Source of the DNA: Plantactinospora soyae
Lineage (GTDB): Bacteria > Actinomycetota > Actinomycetes > Mycobacteriales > Micromonosporaceae
Length of the DNA: 64,000 nt
Direction: 5' to 3'
Assembly (NCBI RefSeq): GCF_014874095.1
Contig: NZ_JADBEB010000001.1
Span: 6,634,001 to 6,698,000, forward strand
The notes beneath the pieces were generated by a model. It was given only the letters and a program-made list of their open reading frames with translations. It made no database searches and had not been told where the DNA came from. The position numbers and the translations under genes were made by a program. Shown one piece after another: positions 42,885-52,425 of this stretch (positions are counted from its first letter, which is position 1; each line of letters opens with the position of its first letter).

Positions 42885-42961
42885 GCCTAAGCTGTCAGCC
42901 GGAATGCCGGCTGTTCCGGACGGCCAGTGCCGACCCAGCCGGACCTGCGGAAGGGACGCGG

Positions 42962-43351
42962 ATGCACCGTACGGCGGCGAGACTCTTCGTCCTGGCGGCG
43001 ATCGCCGAGGCGATCTCCTGGTTGGCGCTGCTGATCGGGATGGCGGTCAAGTACGGCCCGCCCGGCAACGAGATCGGGGTGCAGATCTTCGGGCCGGTGC
43101 ACGGCGGCCTTTTCGTCGCCTACGTCGTACTGGTCCTGCTGGTCTCCCGGTTGTACCGCTGGAGCTGGCTCACCGTCCTGGCCGCGTTGGTCTGCGCCGT
43201 ACCGCCGTTCGCCACGGTGGGCTTCGAGCGGTGGGCCCACCGTCGCGGCCTGCTGGGCCGGCCGTTCGGTGTACCGGTCCCGGCGGGTGCGGATGCCGGT
43301 GCGGTCCAGGCCGAGGCCGATCCGGTCCTGCCCGGCTCCGTCCGGCGCTGA
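42962..43351 (+). CDS. DUF3817 membrane protein
   Basis: 129 residues. Three helices in the DUF3817 pattern: RLFVLAAIAEAISWLALLIG, then GPVHGGLFVAYVVLVLLVSR with the conserved His, then VLAALVCAVPPFATVGFERW. The tail is disordered. Members occur singly throughout actinobacteria and are often induced by stress; function unknown. It starts 9 bp after AAGGGACG. Confidence 0.88.
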   Translation: MHRTAARLFVLAAIAEAISWLALLIGMAVKYGPPGNEIGVQIFGPVHGGLFVAYVVLVLLVSRLYRWSWLTVLAALVCAVPPFATVGFERWAHRRGLLGRPFGVPVPAGADAGAVQAEADPVLPGSVRR

Positions 43352-43389
43352 CGCCCGGCGCCGACGGATCGCACCGGCACCCGGCGGCG

Positions 43390-43935
43390 CTACCGCGTGA
43401 TCAGCACCCAGGCGATGATCCCGCCGAGCAGCAGCACCCCGAGTCCGGCCTGGAGCAGCAGCGCGGGCCCGAGATGCGACCAGAGGGTCGGGGTACGCGG
43501 CGTGAGCAGCTGCCCGGTGGTGAGGTTGACGATCCGCTCGACCCGGGGCGCCAGGCCCTCGGCCTGCTGCGACCGTACGGTCACCTGGACGTGGTCGGCC
43601 GGCTCGAGGGCGCTCTGCGGCAGGTGCCCGTGGATCTCCATCTCACACAGCAGGCCGCCGCCGTCGCGCAGTCGCAGCGGGGTCACCAGGAACTCGGGAC
43701 CCTTGCGCAGTTCCCTCCACCGCCTGCGGGCACCGCCGGCGGCACCGGCCCGGAGCACCGATGCCAGCAGCAGTAGCACCACCTTCACCAGTGCCGCCGT
43801 ACTGAGAACGGCGACGAGGATCGGCTGCCCGATCCGCACCTCCCGGGAGTAGCCCTCCATCAGTCGTACGACGTGACCGGTAATGATCGGGCCGCTCCGC
43901 CAGGCGACCCGCTCGGGAAACAGTTCACCATCCAT
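43390..43935 (-). CDS. Hypothetical membrane protein, 181 aa
   Basis: From ATG 43935 (GTGGTGAG upstream; the frame is open for another 16 codons). Two membrane helices enclose a soluble domain: ILVAVLSTAALVKVVLLLLA near 40-60 and LLLQAGLGVLLLGGIIAWVL at the very C-terminus. The domain between, LVTPLRLRDGGGLLCEMEIH then GHLPQSALEPADHVQVTVRS, is beta-rich. I do not recognise a family. Convergent with the DUF3817 gene; divergent from the baeRF gene. Confidence 0.75.
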   Translation of the reverse strand: MDGELFPERVAWRSGPIITGHVVRLMEGYSREVRIGQPILVAVLSTAALVKVVLLLLASVLRAGAAGGARRRWRELRKGPEFLVTPLRLRDGGGLLCEMEIHGHLPQSALEPADHVQVTVRSQQAEGLAPRVERIVNLTTGQLLTPRTPTLWSHLGPALLLQAGLGVLLLGGIIAWVLITR

Positions 43936-44108
43936 GCGCTCACCACCGAGAGTCGGCCCCCCGTGACGAAGTGTATCGATCATGGCTGATGAAAGCGGAG
44001 TGAGTGAATCGGTTCACCACAGCGTGACGATCGGCCTACCGCCGGAGGCCGAGGTGACAAGCCGATCGGCGTGGGTATGCCCGGGACGACTTGGAGAGGG
44101 GACGACCC

Positions 44109-45233
44109 ATGCAGCTGTCCTTCCTGCGTCCGATCTGTGCCCATTCCGGCCCGTGGACGTCGGTCTACCTGGACGCTTCCCGGGACACCCACGACGCCCA
44201 TCCCGCGCTGGAGTTGCGCTGGCGCGCCCTACAGGAGCGCCTCGCGGAGCAGCGGGCCGATCCGCGTACCGTGGCGGCCCTCGACGACGTGGTACGCGGG
44301 CACGAGCCGATGCCCGGCGACTACGGCCTCGCGGCGTTCGCCACCGGGGGCGAGGTGGTACTGACCGAGTACCTCTCCGCGCCGCCGATGAAGGACCTCG
44401 CCGCGCACGGGCCGCTGCCACACACGATGCCGCTGGTCGCCCAGCGCCGTGAGCAGGTGCCCTGGGTACGGGTGCTGGCCAGTCGTACCGGCGCCGACGT
44501 GGACGGGGTGAGCGCCGGAGGCGTACCCCGGCACGCGCACGTCAAGGGCGGCAACCAGTACCCGCTGCGGCGGGTCCAGGCGGGTGGCTGGTCCCACTCG
44601 CACTGGCAGCGGGACGCGCTGGTGTCCTGGCGGCGTAACGCGGGCGACGCCGCGGCGGCCACCGCAGACCTGGCCGACCGGGTCGGCGCGGAGGTGATCG
44701 TGGTGGCCGGCGAGACCCGGGCCCGGCAGTTGCTCGCCGCCCAGTTGCCGGCGTTCTGGCAGGACCGGGTGGTCCAGACCGACGCCGGGTTCCCCGCGGC
44801 CGGGGCCAAGCAGTTCGCCTTCGACGACGTCACCGTGCAGGCCATCGCCGAGGTCGCCGCCGCGCACACCGACGAGGCGTTGGACCGGTTCGGCGCGCAG
44901 CAGCAGGTCGGTGAGGGACTGGACGCCGTGGTGACGGCGCTGCAACGCGGTCAGGTCGACACGATGCTTCTGGTGGACGATCCGTCGTCGACCGAGCGGC
45001 TGTGGATCGGCCCGGAGCCGACCGAGATCGCCACCGGGCCGGAGGAACTCGTCGCGATGTCCGTCACGCGGCCACAGCAGGTACGCGCCGACGCCGCGCT
45101 GGTCCGGGCGCTGGTCGGCACCGACGCGGCGCTGACCGTACTCGATTCCGACCAGGCGCCGGACCTTTCCGACGGGGTCGGCGCGGTCCTGCGGTACACC
45201 GACGCCAGCACCCCGGCACGCGGCGATGGCTGA
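44109..45233 (+). CDS. baeRF-family (Rv2629-like) protein
   Basis: 374 residues from ATG 44109 (GGAGAGGGG upstream). Resembles the bacterial archaeo-eukaryotic release-factor family seen in mycobacterial Rv2629: TSVYLDASRDTHDA near the start, a central HAHVKGGNQYPLRRVQ plus GGWSHSHWQRDAL (about 145-170) where release factors have the GGQ loop, and a C-terminal eRF1 domain-3-like part (VGEGLDAVVTALQRGQVDTM, LLVDDPSS). These proteins are predicted to act on stalled ribosomes or in dormancy; activity is not established. The TPP enzyme gene overlaps its stop by 8 bp. A weak SigB/F-like motif (GTGA-N15-GGGTAT, 44054-44078) lies 30 bp upstream. Confidence 0.83.
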   Translation: MQLSFLRPICAHSGPWTSVYLDASRDTHDAHPALELRWRALQERLAEQRADPRTVAALDDVVRGHEPMPGDYGLAAFATGGEVVLTEYLSAPPMKDLAAHGPLPHTMPLVAQRREQVPWVRVLASRTGADVDGVSAGGVPRHAHVKGGNQYPLRRVQAGGWSHSHWQRDALVSWRRNAGDAAAATADLADRVGAEVIVVAGETRARQLLAAQLPAFWQDRVVQTDAGFPAAGAKQFAFDDVTVQAIAEVAAAHTDEALDRFGAQQQVGEGLDAVVTALQRGQVDTMLLVDDPSSTERLWIGPEPTEIATGPEELVAMSVTRPQQVRADAALVRALVGTDAALTVLDSDQAPDLSDGVGAVLRYTDASTPARGDG

Positions 45234-47127
45234 GCCGGGGCGGGCCGGGACGGGACCGGGCGGGATGGCGCGGGCCGGGTCGGACCGGACGGTCGCCGAT
45301 CTCGTGGTCGAGCGGCTGCGGGCCTGGGGGGTGCCCCGGGTCTTCGGCCATCCCGGCGAGGGGGTGGCGCTGATCGTCGAGGCACTGCGCCGAGCCGGCG
45401 GCGATCCCGCCTTCGTACCGTCCCGGCAGGAGGAGGCGGCCGGGTTCATGGCGTCGGGGCACGCCCGGTACACCGGAGGTGTCGGGGTCTGCCTGGCGAC
45501 CCAGGGACCGGGCGCCCTGCACCTGCTGGGCGGCCTGTACGACGCCAAGCTCGACGGCAAGCCGGTGGTCGCGATCATCGGGCAGCAGACGTTCAGCGCG
45601 CTGGGCAGCGCGTACCAGGAGATCGAACTGCCCCGGCTGTTCGGCGACGTGTGCGCGCAGTTCCTGCGTACGGCGGCGGTGCCGGAGCAGGTGCCGTACC
45701 TGGTCGACCAGGCGATCCGTACCGCCGTGTCGACCCGGAGCCCGACCTGCCTGGTGGTGCCGCACGACCTGCTCGACCAGGCCGTACCCGACGGCCTGCC
45801 GCACCCCGACGGCGGTGCCGTCATCGCGGCCGCGCCCGGACTGCCGCCGGCCCGGGTCGTGCCGCACGACCAGGACCTCGGCGCGGCGGCCCAGCTGCTC
45901 AGCGCCGGCCGGCGGGTCGCGATCCTGGTCGGCCAGGGCGGGTACGGCGCCGAGAACGAGATCATGGAGTTGGCCGACCGGCTCGACGCCGGAGTGGCGA
46001 CGTCGCTGCTGGGCAAGCCGGTGCTGGACGAGCGGCTGCCCTACCACACGGGGGTGCTGGGCCAGGTCGGCACGGCGGCGAGCGCGCAGTTGATGGCCGG
46101 CTGCGACACGCTGCTGATGATCGGCACCAACGACCCGTGGACCGGCTACTACCCGATGCCCGGTCAGGCCACCGCCGTCCAGATCGACATCGACGGCAGC
46201 CGGCTGGCCAGCCGGTACCCGATCGACATTCCGCTGATCGGCGACGCCCGGGAGACCCTGCGCGCCCTGCTGGCCCAGGTGCCGCAGCGCCGCAACCGGG
46301 ACTGGCGCGACATGATCGAGGCGGCCGTGGACCGGGCCCGGATCGAGTGCGACGCCCGGGCCGAGGCGCCGGGCGAGCGGCTCAACCCCCGGCTGGTGCT
46401 GCGGGAACTCTCGTCCCGGCTGCCGCAGTACGCCTCGGTGGCGGTCGACGTCGGCTCGGTGACCTACTGGTACGCCCGGCACCTGCAACTGCCGCCGGGC
46501 GTACGGGCCCATCTGTGCGGAACCCTGGCCTCGGCCGGCTCCGCGGTGCCGTACGCCATCGCCGCCAAGCTGGCCCGTCCGGGCGAGCCGGTGTTCGCCC
46601 TGCTCGGCGACGGCGCGATGCAGGCCGGCGGACTGGCCGAACTGATCACCGTGGCTCAGCACTGGCCGGAGTGGCCGGATCCGCGTTTCGTGGTGCTGGT
46701 GCTCAACAACGCCGACCGGGGTGGCCGGGGTGGTGAGCCGGAACGGGGGCCCGCCACGGAGCCGGTCCGGGCGGTGGGTGCCGAGCCGGACCGTCCGGCG
46801 GGTTCGGGGCTGCCGTCACCGGAAGAGGTCCGGGCCGGCAACATCCCGTACGCCGGCTGGGCCCGGCTGCTCGGCATGCACGGCATCCGGATCGACCGGC
46901 CCGAGCAGGTCGGTGCGGCCTGGGAGGAGGCGATCGCCGCCGATCGGCCGACCCTGATCGAGGCGCTGGTCGACCCGGCGATTCCGCTGGATCCGCCGGA
47001 GCAGCCCTTCGCCGACCTGCGCGGGCTCTCGGCGGACGGGGTCGCGGCGGGCACCGGCACGGCGGCAGTGCGCGGCCGGGCCCAGACCCTGCGGGAACAC
47101 GCCGCCCAGGGCGCCGACCTGGTCTGA
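45226..47127 (+). CDS. Thiamine-pyrophosphate enzyme (PoxB/acetolactate-synthase-like)
   Basis: 633 residues. Three-domain TPP fold: PYR domain with VFGHPGEGVALIVEAL and catalytic Glu in PSRQEEAAGFMASGHARYTG (about 64), central domain from about 205, and PP domain with LLGDGAMQAGGLAELITVAQ (about 461) and VLNNADRGG, the GDG...NN metal/TPP motif. Between NN and NIPYAGWARLLGM there is a Gly/Pro/Glu-rich insertion of about 35 residues. Likely a pyruvate:quinone oxidoreductase or related 2-oxo-acid decarboxylase; annotated as acetolactate synthase would be too specific. Start overlaps the baeRF stop. Confidence 0.88.
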   Translation: MAEPGRAGTGPGGMARAGSDRTVADLVVERLRAWGVPRVFGHPGEGVALIVEALRRAGGDPAFVPSRQEEAAGFMASGHARYTGGVGVCLATQGPGALHLLGGLYDAKLDGKPVVAIIGQQTFSALGSAYQEIELPRLFGDVCAQFLRTAAVPEQVPYLVDQAIRTAVSTRSPTCLVVPHDLLDQAVPDGLPHPDGGAVIAAAPGLPPARVVPHDQDLGAAAQLLSAGRRVAILVGQGGYGAENEIMELADRLDAGVATSLLGKPVLDERLPYHTGVLGQVGTAASAQLMAGCDTLLMIGTNDPWTGYYPMPGQATAVQIDIDGSRLASRYPIDIPLIGDARETLRALLAQVPQRRNRDWRDMIEAAVDRARIECDARAEAPGERLNPRLVLRELSSRLPQYASVAVDVGSVTYWYARHLQLPPGVRAHLCGTLASAGSAVPYAIAAKLARPGEPVFALLGDGAMQAGGLAELITVAQHWPEWPDPRFVVLVLNNADRGGRGGEPERGPATEPVRAVGAEPDRPAGSGLPSPEEVRAGNIPYAGWARLLGMHGIRIDRPEQVGAAWEEAIAADRPTLIEALVDPAIPLDPPEQPFADLRGLSADGVAAGTGTAAVRGRAQTLREHAAQGADLV

Positions 47128-47466
47128 CCTCCTGGCCGGGCCGTTCGACGCTTACCCTCGGCTCCCGCCGTCGCCCCGAGCATCTCGGTGGCGAGTTCGG
47201 TGCCTTCCTGCGCCACTATGGACAGCCCAGGGCCGCAACCAGAGCGACGGCTGGGGCCTGGCGCTACCGGCCGCCCGTGCGCTCCGGCCGCTCGACGCGG
47301 CTCCGCCGGTGCGGATACCCGCCGTGTTGCGACGACCAGCGGGAACGGCACCGTTTCACCCGGTGGGGAGATTGGTGGTCGGTACCCCGGATTGGCCCTG
47401 CGACGTTGCTGACCGCCCGTTTGAACCCGATTCGGACGGGAACGCCGGGGCAGCGATCGAGGGAAG
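47128..47466 (+). promoter_or_regulatory. 339-bp region with a weak SigB/F-type promoter
   Basis: No gene is evident. Near its end is GTTT (47419-47422), 15 nt, GGGAAC (47438-47443), a weaker version of the SigB/F promoter form, 24 bp before the next GTG. The rest shows no structure I recognise. Confidence 0.35.
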
Positions 47467-48888
47467 GTGGGCCCCGTGCGGGAGATGCAGGAGTGGCTGG
47501 CCGCGGGCGGGCCAGGACTTCCCGGACCGGACCGGATCGTGTCACCGGAGAGCGCCGGTCGGGTACTGCTGGCGGTGGCGTCCCGAGCGGTCCGGGGTCG
47601 CGACTGCGCCGACCTCGGATACCACCCGCTGCTGTCCAGGTTCCGGGGTGCCCCGGAGACCGTCCGACGCACCGCGCTGGCCCGAGCCGGTGCCCGCGCC
47701 GCGGTCACCGCCGAGCAGGCCGGCACGCTCGACGCGGACCAGGTCGCCCGGTGGATGGTGGAGCACTATCCGGCGGACCGGTACCCCGGCATCGTGCTCG
47801 GCTCACCTCACGGCGGGGCGGTGCACCTGGCCACCGCGATGGGGGTGCCCTGGCTACCTACCGCGTTCGACGTGGCGGTGCAGTGGCCGGGCGGCGCCGT
47901 GACCGACCCGGCCGGCGCGTTGGCGTACGGCGCGCGGGTGGCCGGGCGGCTGCTCGGCGCCAATCCGGCCGTCCGGGTACGCCAGGTGCACGATCCGGCC
48001 GGACGGGGCGTACTGGCCGGTTCGACCGTCTCGCTGGTGGTGCGCTGGCACCGGCTGTCCGACCCGTACCGGGAGTTCCTCGGCAACCGGCTCGAGCCCG
48101 GAGCGCCGGTACTGCTGCTTCGTGACGTTCGGGGCTGGCCGGTCCTGGAGTACGCCGACGGGCACAGTTTCCAGGTCGGTGGGCCGACCAGCGGGTTGGA
48201 GCCGGCCGACTTCCGGCCGGACAGCGAGGTCCTCGGACAGGTTCTGCGCGGTGCCGGCGGGGACGGGGCCAGTTGGGACGCCCCCGATCCCGGCCTGCCC
48301 GGGTACGCCGAACACGGCGTCGAACCGGGCTTCGAGGCGGGCCTGCTCGACTGGGCCGAGGCCGCCGGCAGTCCGGTGCACCGGGTGCTGTTTCCCGGGC
48401 CGCACGCGCTCAGCGCCGCCGCCGCCGACGTGTACCGGAACTGGTTGCGGGCGGCCGGGAAGACCGGGGACCGGTGCGTGGTGGAGTGCGGCCGGCTGAT
48501 CGACCCCTGGCAGGTGGTCCGGGCCGGTCTGGTGCCGTACTGGTGCGAGAGCGCGACCGAGCGCAGCGTGACCGGTGCCGAGTGGTGGCTCGCCGGCAGT
48601 ACGCCGTTCAGCTCGCTCGACGTCCTGCCCGAGCCTCCGGGGCTGCGGTCACCGGCGCTCGCCGGGCTGCCGCAGTGGCTCGCGGTCGCCTCGTTCGGTC
48701 GACGTCGGCGGGCGGTGGACCGGATGGCGGCCCGGGGCTATCCGGTGACCTCGGTGGCCACCCGACACGCCACCGAGGTGCTCCGCGGGCAGCCGTACGA
48801 CCTGCCGGCACCCGCGCCGCTGCGGGTGGTCGAGGCACTGGCCGGACTGCGGGCCAGCGGTACGCCCCAGGGCCTGCTCGTCTGTTGA
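47467..48888 (+). CDS. Hypothetical protein, 473 aa
   Basis: Starts at GTG 47467 or at GTG 47476. Soluble, no signal or membrane helix. Visible landmarks: YPGIVLGSPHGGAVHLATAM with GVPWLPTAFDVAVQWPGG (about 113-145), VRQVHDPAGRGVLAGSTVSL, and YRNWLRAAGKTGDRCVVECG near 330. GSPHGG recalls nucleophile-elbow loops of alpha/beta hydrolases but lacks a convincing Ser-Asp-His order. I do not recognise the family. A weak SigB/F-like promoter precedes it and the sigma factor gene follows. Confidence 0.75.
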   Translation: MGPVREMQEWLAAGGPGLPGPDRIVSPESAGRVLLAVASRAVRGRDCADLGYHPLLSRFRGAPETVRRTALARAGARAAVTAEQAGTLDADQVARWMVEHYPADRYPGIVLGSPHGGAVHLATAMGVPWLPTAFDVAVQWPGGAVTDPAGALAYGARVAGRLLGANPAVRVRQVHDPAGRGVLAGSTVSLVVRWHRLSDPYREFLGNRLEPGAPVLLLRDVRGWPVLEYADGHSFQVGGPTSGLEPADFRPDSEVLGQVLRGAGGDGASWDAPDPGLPGYAEHGVEPGFEAGLLDWAEAAGSPVHRVLFPGPHALSAAAADVYRNWLRAAGKTGDRCVVECGRLIDPWQVVRAGLVPYWCESATERSVTGAEWWLAGSTPFSSLDVLPEPPGLRSPALAGLPQWLAVASFGRRRRAVDRMAARGYPVTSVATRHATEVLRGQPYDLPAPAPLRVVEALAGLRASGTPQGLLVC

Positions 48889-49202
48889 TCGGTGCTCCGG
48901 AGCTGAGCCATCGCTCCGGAATCGCCGATTGCGGCGCGGTGCCGGAATCGGGCCGGGCCGGCAGCTCCGGCCGGCCAGCCGGGCGCCGCCAAAACTCCTC
49001 GAAGAAGTCACGTCCCGTGGTTGAGTACCTACAGGGCGGGAAGAAACGCTGACTGCAACTGGCCAACAACGCTGCATTACCTGCGGTGGGCGTTCGCTCG
49101 CCAACATTCGGCTACGTGTTCGCTTCCGGCTTGGTTGCCGTCGATGGGCACCGATGACCGGATACGCATTCCGGGCGGGGGACCTTCCTGAGGGAGGCGC
49201 GG
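48889..49202 (+). promoter_or_regulatory. 314-bp upstream region of the sigma-STAS gene
   Basis: Holds no gene. GTTG (49020-49023), 14 nt, GGGAAG (49038-49043) is a degenerate match to the SigB/F promoter form and lies 160 bp before the sigma ATG; autoregulation is possible but weakly supported. Confidence 0.3.
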
Positions 49203-50339
49203 ATGTTCGGACAGACCACCACTACAGCACCGGCGGAACGTGGACTGGAAGACCTGGACGCGGCCGCACTGGCGTACGCGGCCAGGATCGCCGGCCTGCC
49301 ACCGGAGCGTCGGCAGGAGGCGCGCGACGACCTCGTACGGTTCGCGCTGCCGTTCGCCGGCCGGCTGGCGCGGCGCTACCGAGGCCGTGGTGAACCCCTC
49401 GAGGACCTCGAACAGGTCGCCCGACTGGGCCTGGTCAACGCGGTCGACCGGTACGACCCGGAACGGGGTTCGTTCACCGCGTACGCCGCGATCACCATCG
49501 TGGGGGAGATAAAGCGCCACTTCCGGGACCGCACCTGGGGGGTGCACGTGCCGCGCCGGCTGCGGGACCTGATCCTGGAGGTCGGGCAGGCCACGGCGGC
49601 GCTGACCAGTGAGCTGTCCCGCTCGCCCAGCGTGGCGGAACTCGCGGCCCGGCTGGAGACGCCGGAGGAGGAGATCCTCGCGGCGCTCGAATCGGCGGCC
49701 GGCTACAGCCCGGCGTCGCTCAACGCGCCGGTCGGCGGGGAGAGTTCGGCGGAGTTCGGTGACCTCGTCGGCGAGTCCGACTCGGACCTGGAGTCGGTCG
49801 ACGACCGGGTGACGGTCAGCGGACTGCTCGGTCGGCTGCCGTGGCGGGAACGGCGGATCCTCGCGATGCGGTTCTACGGCAACCAGACCCAGGCCGAGAT
49901 CGCCGCCAGGTTCGGCATCTCGCAGATGCACGTCTCCCGGCTGCTCTCCCGGGCGCTCATCTGGCTGCGGCAGGCGATGCTCGCCGACACACCCGCGCCG
50001 TGGCAGACCGGCGGCGCCGACTCGGCGGGTCAACCGGCCCGGCTCTCGGTGCGCGAGGTGGGCGACCGGGTCGTGGTCGAGGTGACCGGGGAGGTCGACC
50101 GGGACACCGCCGAGCAGCTGCGCCAGGCGGTCGTGGAGGCGGTCTCCTCCGGGCATCCGGCGGAGGTGGCGATCGACCTGACCGACGTCGCGAGGCTCGA
50201 CGGCCCCGCCCTGGCCGCGCTGGTCGCGGGTCGGGACGCGGCGCATCGCACCGGCGTACGGTGGCGGCTGGCCCGGGCTCAACCGGAGGTCCAGCATTCG
50301 CTCAGCTCCGCGGGTCTGGTGGCGCTGCCGGCGGACTGA
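49203..50339 (+). CDS. SigB/F/G-type sigma factor fused to a STAS domain
   Basis: 378 residues; ATG follows GGGAGGCGCGG. Sigma part: region 2 with EPLEDLEQVARLGLVNAVDR and SFTAYAAITIVGEIKRHFRD (about 60-108), region 3 with ELSRSPSVAELAARLETPEE, region 4 with RFYGNQTQAEIAARFGISQM and HVSRLLSRALIWLR (about 222-258). This is the SigB/F/G class of group 3 sigma factors. Residues about 278-375 form a STAS domain (VVEVTGEVDRDTAEQLRQAV, VAIDLTDVARLDGPALAALV). Canonical STAS antagonists have D-S-S/T-G at the phosphorylation site; here it is LDGPALAAL with no serine. Sigma and anti-anti-sigma functions on one chain is unusual. Gene neighbours carry matching promoters. Confidence 0.9.
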   Translation: MFGQTTTTAPAERGLEDLDAAALAYAARIAGLPPERRQEARDDLVRFALPFAGRLARRYRGRGEPLEDLEQVARLGLVNAVDRYDPERGSFTAYAAITIVGEIKRHFRDRTWGVHVPRRLRDLILEVGQATAALTSELSRSPSVAELAARLETPEEEILAALESAAGYSPASLNAPVGGESSAEFGDLVGESDSDLESVDDRVTVSGLLGRLPWRERRILAMRFYGNQTQAEIAARFGISQMHVSRLLSRALIWLRQAMLADTPAPWQTGGADSAGQPARLSVREVGDRVVVEVTGEVDRDTAEQLRQAVVEAVSSGHPAEVAIDLTDVARLDGPALAALVAGRDAAHRTGVRWRLARAQPEVQHSLSSAGLVALPAD

Positions 50340-50370
50340 CCCGCCGGTCGCCATCCGCGTCCGGTCGTTC

Positions 50371-52383
50371 TCATCGTTGTTCCTCGTCGTCGTCCCCGGA
50401 CGACCGGCCGGTCCGCCAGCGACGGCTCCGTTCCGGTCCACCCCGGTCCTCGCTGGAGATGTTCTCGTCCGGCTGGCTCGGCGGGAAGTGCGGCCGGAGT
50501 ACGTCGTCCGGCTCCGGGACCTCAATCGGGCGGGCACCGGACTGCGCCGGTGGATGGTGCGCGACGGCCGCGTCGGCACCGTGTGCCCCCTCGGCGGTGG
50601 GAACCTCCTCGTGGAAAGGGGCCGGCTGGTGCAGTTCGTCGCGGATCAGCTGCGGCGGCAGGGTGGAGCGCTGCGGCAGGTCGCGGCCGAGGTCGGCGAC
50701 GAGTGGGCCGTACTTGTCGTCGAAGGCGGGCCGCTCGGAGCGGATCCGGGGCATCCGGTCGAAGTTGCGTAGCGGTGGCGGGCAGGTCGTCGACCACTCC
50801 AGCGAGTTCCCGAAGCCCCACGGGTCGTAGACCTCCACCGACCGGCCGAATCGCCAGGACTTCCAGACGTTGTAGATGAAGAACAGGGTCGACGCGCCGA
50901 GCACGAACGAGCCGATCGTGGAGATGGTGTTCAGCACGGTGAAGCCGTCCGTGGGCAGGTAGTCGACGTACCGGCGGGGGAATCCCTCGTTGCCCAACCA
51001 GTGCTGGACCAGAAAGGTGGTGTGGAAGCCGAGGAACATGGTCCAGAAGTGGACCTTGCCGAGTCGTTCGTCCAACAGTCGGCCGGTCATCTTGGGAAAC
51101 CAGAAGTACACCCCGCCGAAGGCGGCGAAGACGATGGTGCCGAAGAGTACGTAGTGGAAGTGGGCGACCACGAAATAGGTGTCGGTGGTGTGGAAGTCGA
51201 CCGGCGGGCTGGCCAGCAGGACGCCGGTGAGGCCACCGAAGAGGAAGGTGACCAGGAAGCCGACGGAGAACAGCATCGGGGTCTCGAAGGTCAGCTGTCC
51301 CTTCCACATCGTGCCGATCCAGTTGAAGAACTTCACCCCGGTCGGCACCGCGATCAGATAACTGAGCCAACTGAAGAACGGCAGCAGCACCTGTCCGGTG
51401 CCGAACATGTGGTGCGCCCAGACCGTCATCGAGAGAATCGTGATCGCGATCGTCGCGGCGACCAGCCCCTTGTAACCGAAGATCGGCTTTCGGGAGAAGA
51501 CCGGAATGATCTCGGTGATGATGCCGAAGAACGGCAGCGCGACGATGTACACCTCGGGATGGCCGAAGAACCAGAACAGGTGCTGCCAGAGCAGCGGTCC
51601 CCCGTTCGCGGGATCGTAGACGTGGGCGTTGAGTCTTCGGTCGGCGTAGAGCGCGAGCAGGGCGGCGGCCAGCAGCGGGAAGACCAGGATTATCAACAGT
51701 GCGGTGAAGAGCATGTTCCAGGTGAAGATCGGCATCCGGAACATGGTCATGCCGGGCGCCCGCAGGGTCAGGATCGTGGTGATCAGGTTGACCGCGCCGA
51801 GGATCGTGCCGAGCCCGGAGAGGACCAGCCCGATCACCCACATGTCCGGGCCGATGCCGGGGGAGTGCTGGTCCCGGCTCAGCGGCGCGTAGGCCGTCCA
51901 GCCGAAGTCGGCGGAGCCGTTGGGGGTGAGGAATCCGAGCAGCACCAGCGAGCCGCCGAGCAGGTACAGCCAGTACGCCAGCGCGTTGAGCCGGGGGAAC
52001 GAGACGTCGGGAGCGCCGATCTGCAACGGCACCACGAAGTTGCCGAAGGCGAGCGCCAGCGGCGTGGCGAAGAGCAGCAACATGATCGTGCCGTGCGCCG
52101 TGAACAGCTGGTTGTACTGCTCGTTCGAGAGGAACTGCAGTCCCGGACGGCCCAGTTCGGCGCGCATCAGCATCGCCATCGCGCCGCCGACGAGGAAGAA
52201 GCCGAAGGCGGTGCTCAGGTACATCAGGCCGATCTGCTTGGCATCGGTGGTGCCGAGCATCTTGATCAGCCTGCTGCCCCGGATCGCCTGCCGGATCGGT
52301 CCCGGATATCCACCGGAGCGGGCGGGGGCGAGGATCAGCGGCCCGCGCTCCTGCCCCGGTTCGGTAACCACCCGTTTCGGCAT
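50371..52383 (-). CDS. ctaD: Cytochrome c oxidase subunit I, orphan copy
   Basis: 670 residues from ATG 52383 (a GTG at 52392 adds three). Twelve membrane helices. Heme/copper ligands: [12 protein letters not shown] (about 92), [17 protein letters not shown] (about 272, the His-Tyr pair), WAHHMFGTG (CuB His pair), HFHYVLFGT (about 405). K-channel region [16 protein letters not shown] is conserved. A cytoplasmic tail of about 110 residues, acidic and disordered, is much longer than usual. No subunit II, III or heme-copper assembly gene is nearby. Preceded by a perfect SigB/F-type promoter, suggesting a stress- or starvation-specific subunit. Confidence 0.94.
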   Translation of the reverse strand: MPKRVVTEPGQERGPLILAPARSGGYPGPIRQAIRGSRLIKMLGTTDAKQIGLMYLSTAFGFFLVGGAMAMLMRAELGRPGLQFLSNEQYNQLFTAHGTIMLLLFATPLALAFGNFVVPLQIGAPDVSFPRLNALAYWLYLLGGSLVLLGFLTPNGSADFGWTAYAPLSRDQHSPGIGPDMWVIGLVLSGLGTILGAVNLITTILTLRAPGMTMFRMPIFTWNMLFTALLIILVFPLLAAALLALYADRRLNAHVYDPANGGPLLWQHLFWFFGHPEVYIVALPFFGIITEIIPVFSRKPIFGYKGLVAATIAITILSMTVWAHHMFGTGQVLLPFFSWLSYLIAVPTGVKFFNWIGTMWKGQLTFETPMLFSVGFLVTFLFGGLTGVLLASPPVDFHTTDTYFVVAHFHYVLFGTIVFAAFGGVYFWFPKMTGRLLDERLGKVHFWTMFLGFHTTFLVQHWLGNEGFPRRYVDYLPTDGFTVLNTISTIGSFVLGASTLFFIYNVWKSWRFGRSVEVYDPWGFGNSLEWSTTCPPPLRNFDRMPRIRSERPAFDDKYGPLVADLGRDLPQRSTLPPQLIRDELHQPAPFHEEVPTAEGAHGADAAVAHHPPAQSGARPIEVPEPDDVLRPHFPPSQPDENISSEDRGGPERSRRWRTGRSSGDDDEEQR

Positions 52384-52425
52384 TCCACTCACCCCGCATA
52401 CGACCCAACTAGGACGAGCGGGTGG

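Noticed and set aside
46712-46830. Frameshift or inserted element in the TPP enzyme
   Set aside because: The Gly/Pro/Glu-rich stretch after the NN motif keeps the frame and resumes with normal family sequence, so it is read as a loop insertion.
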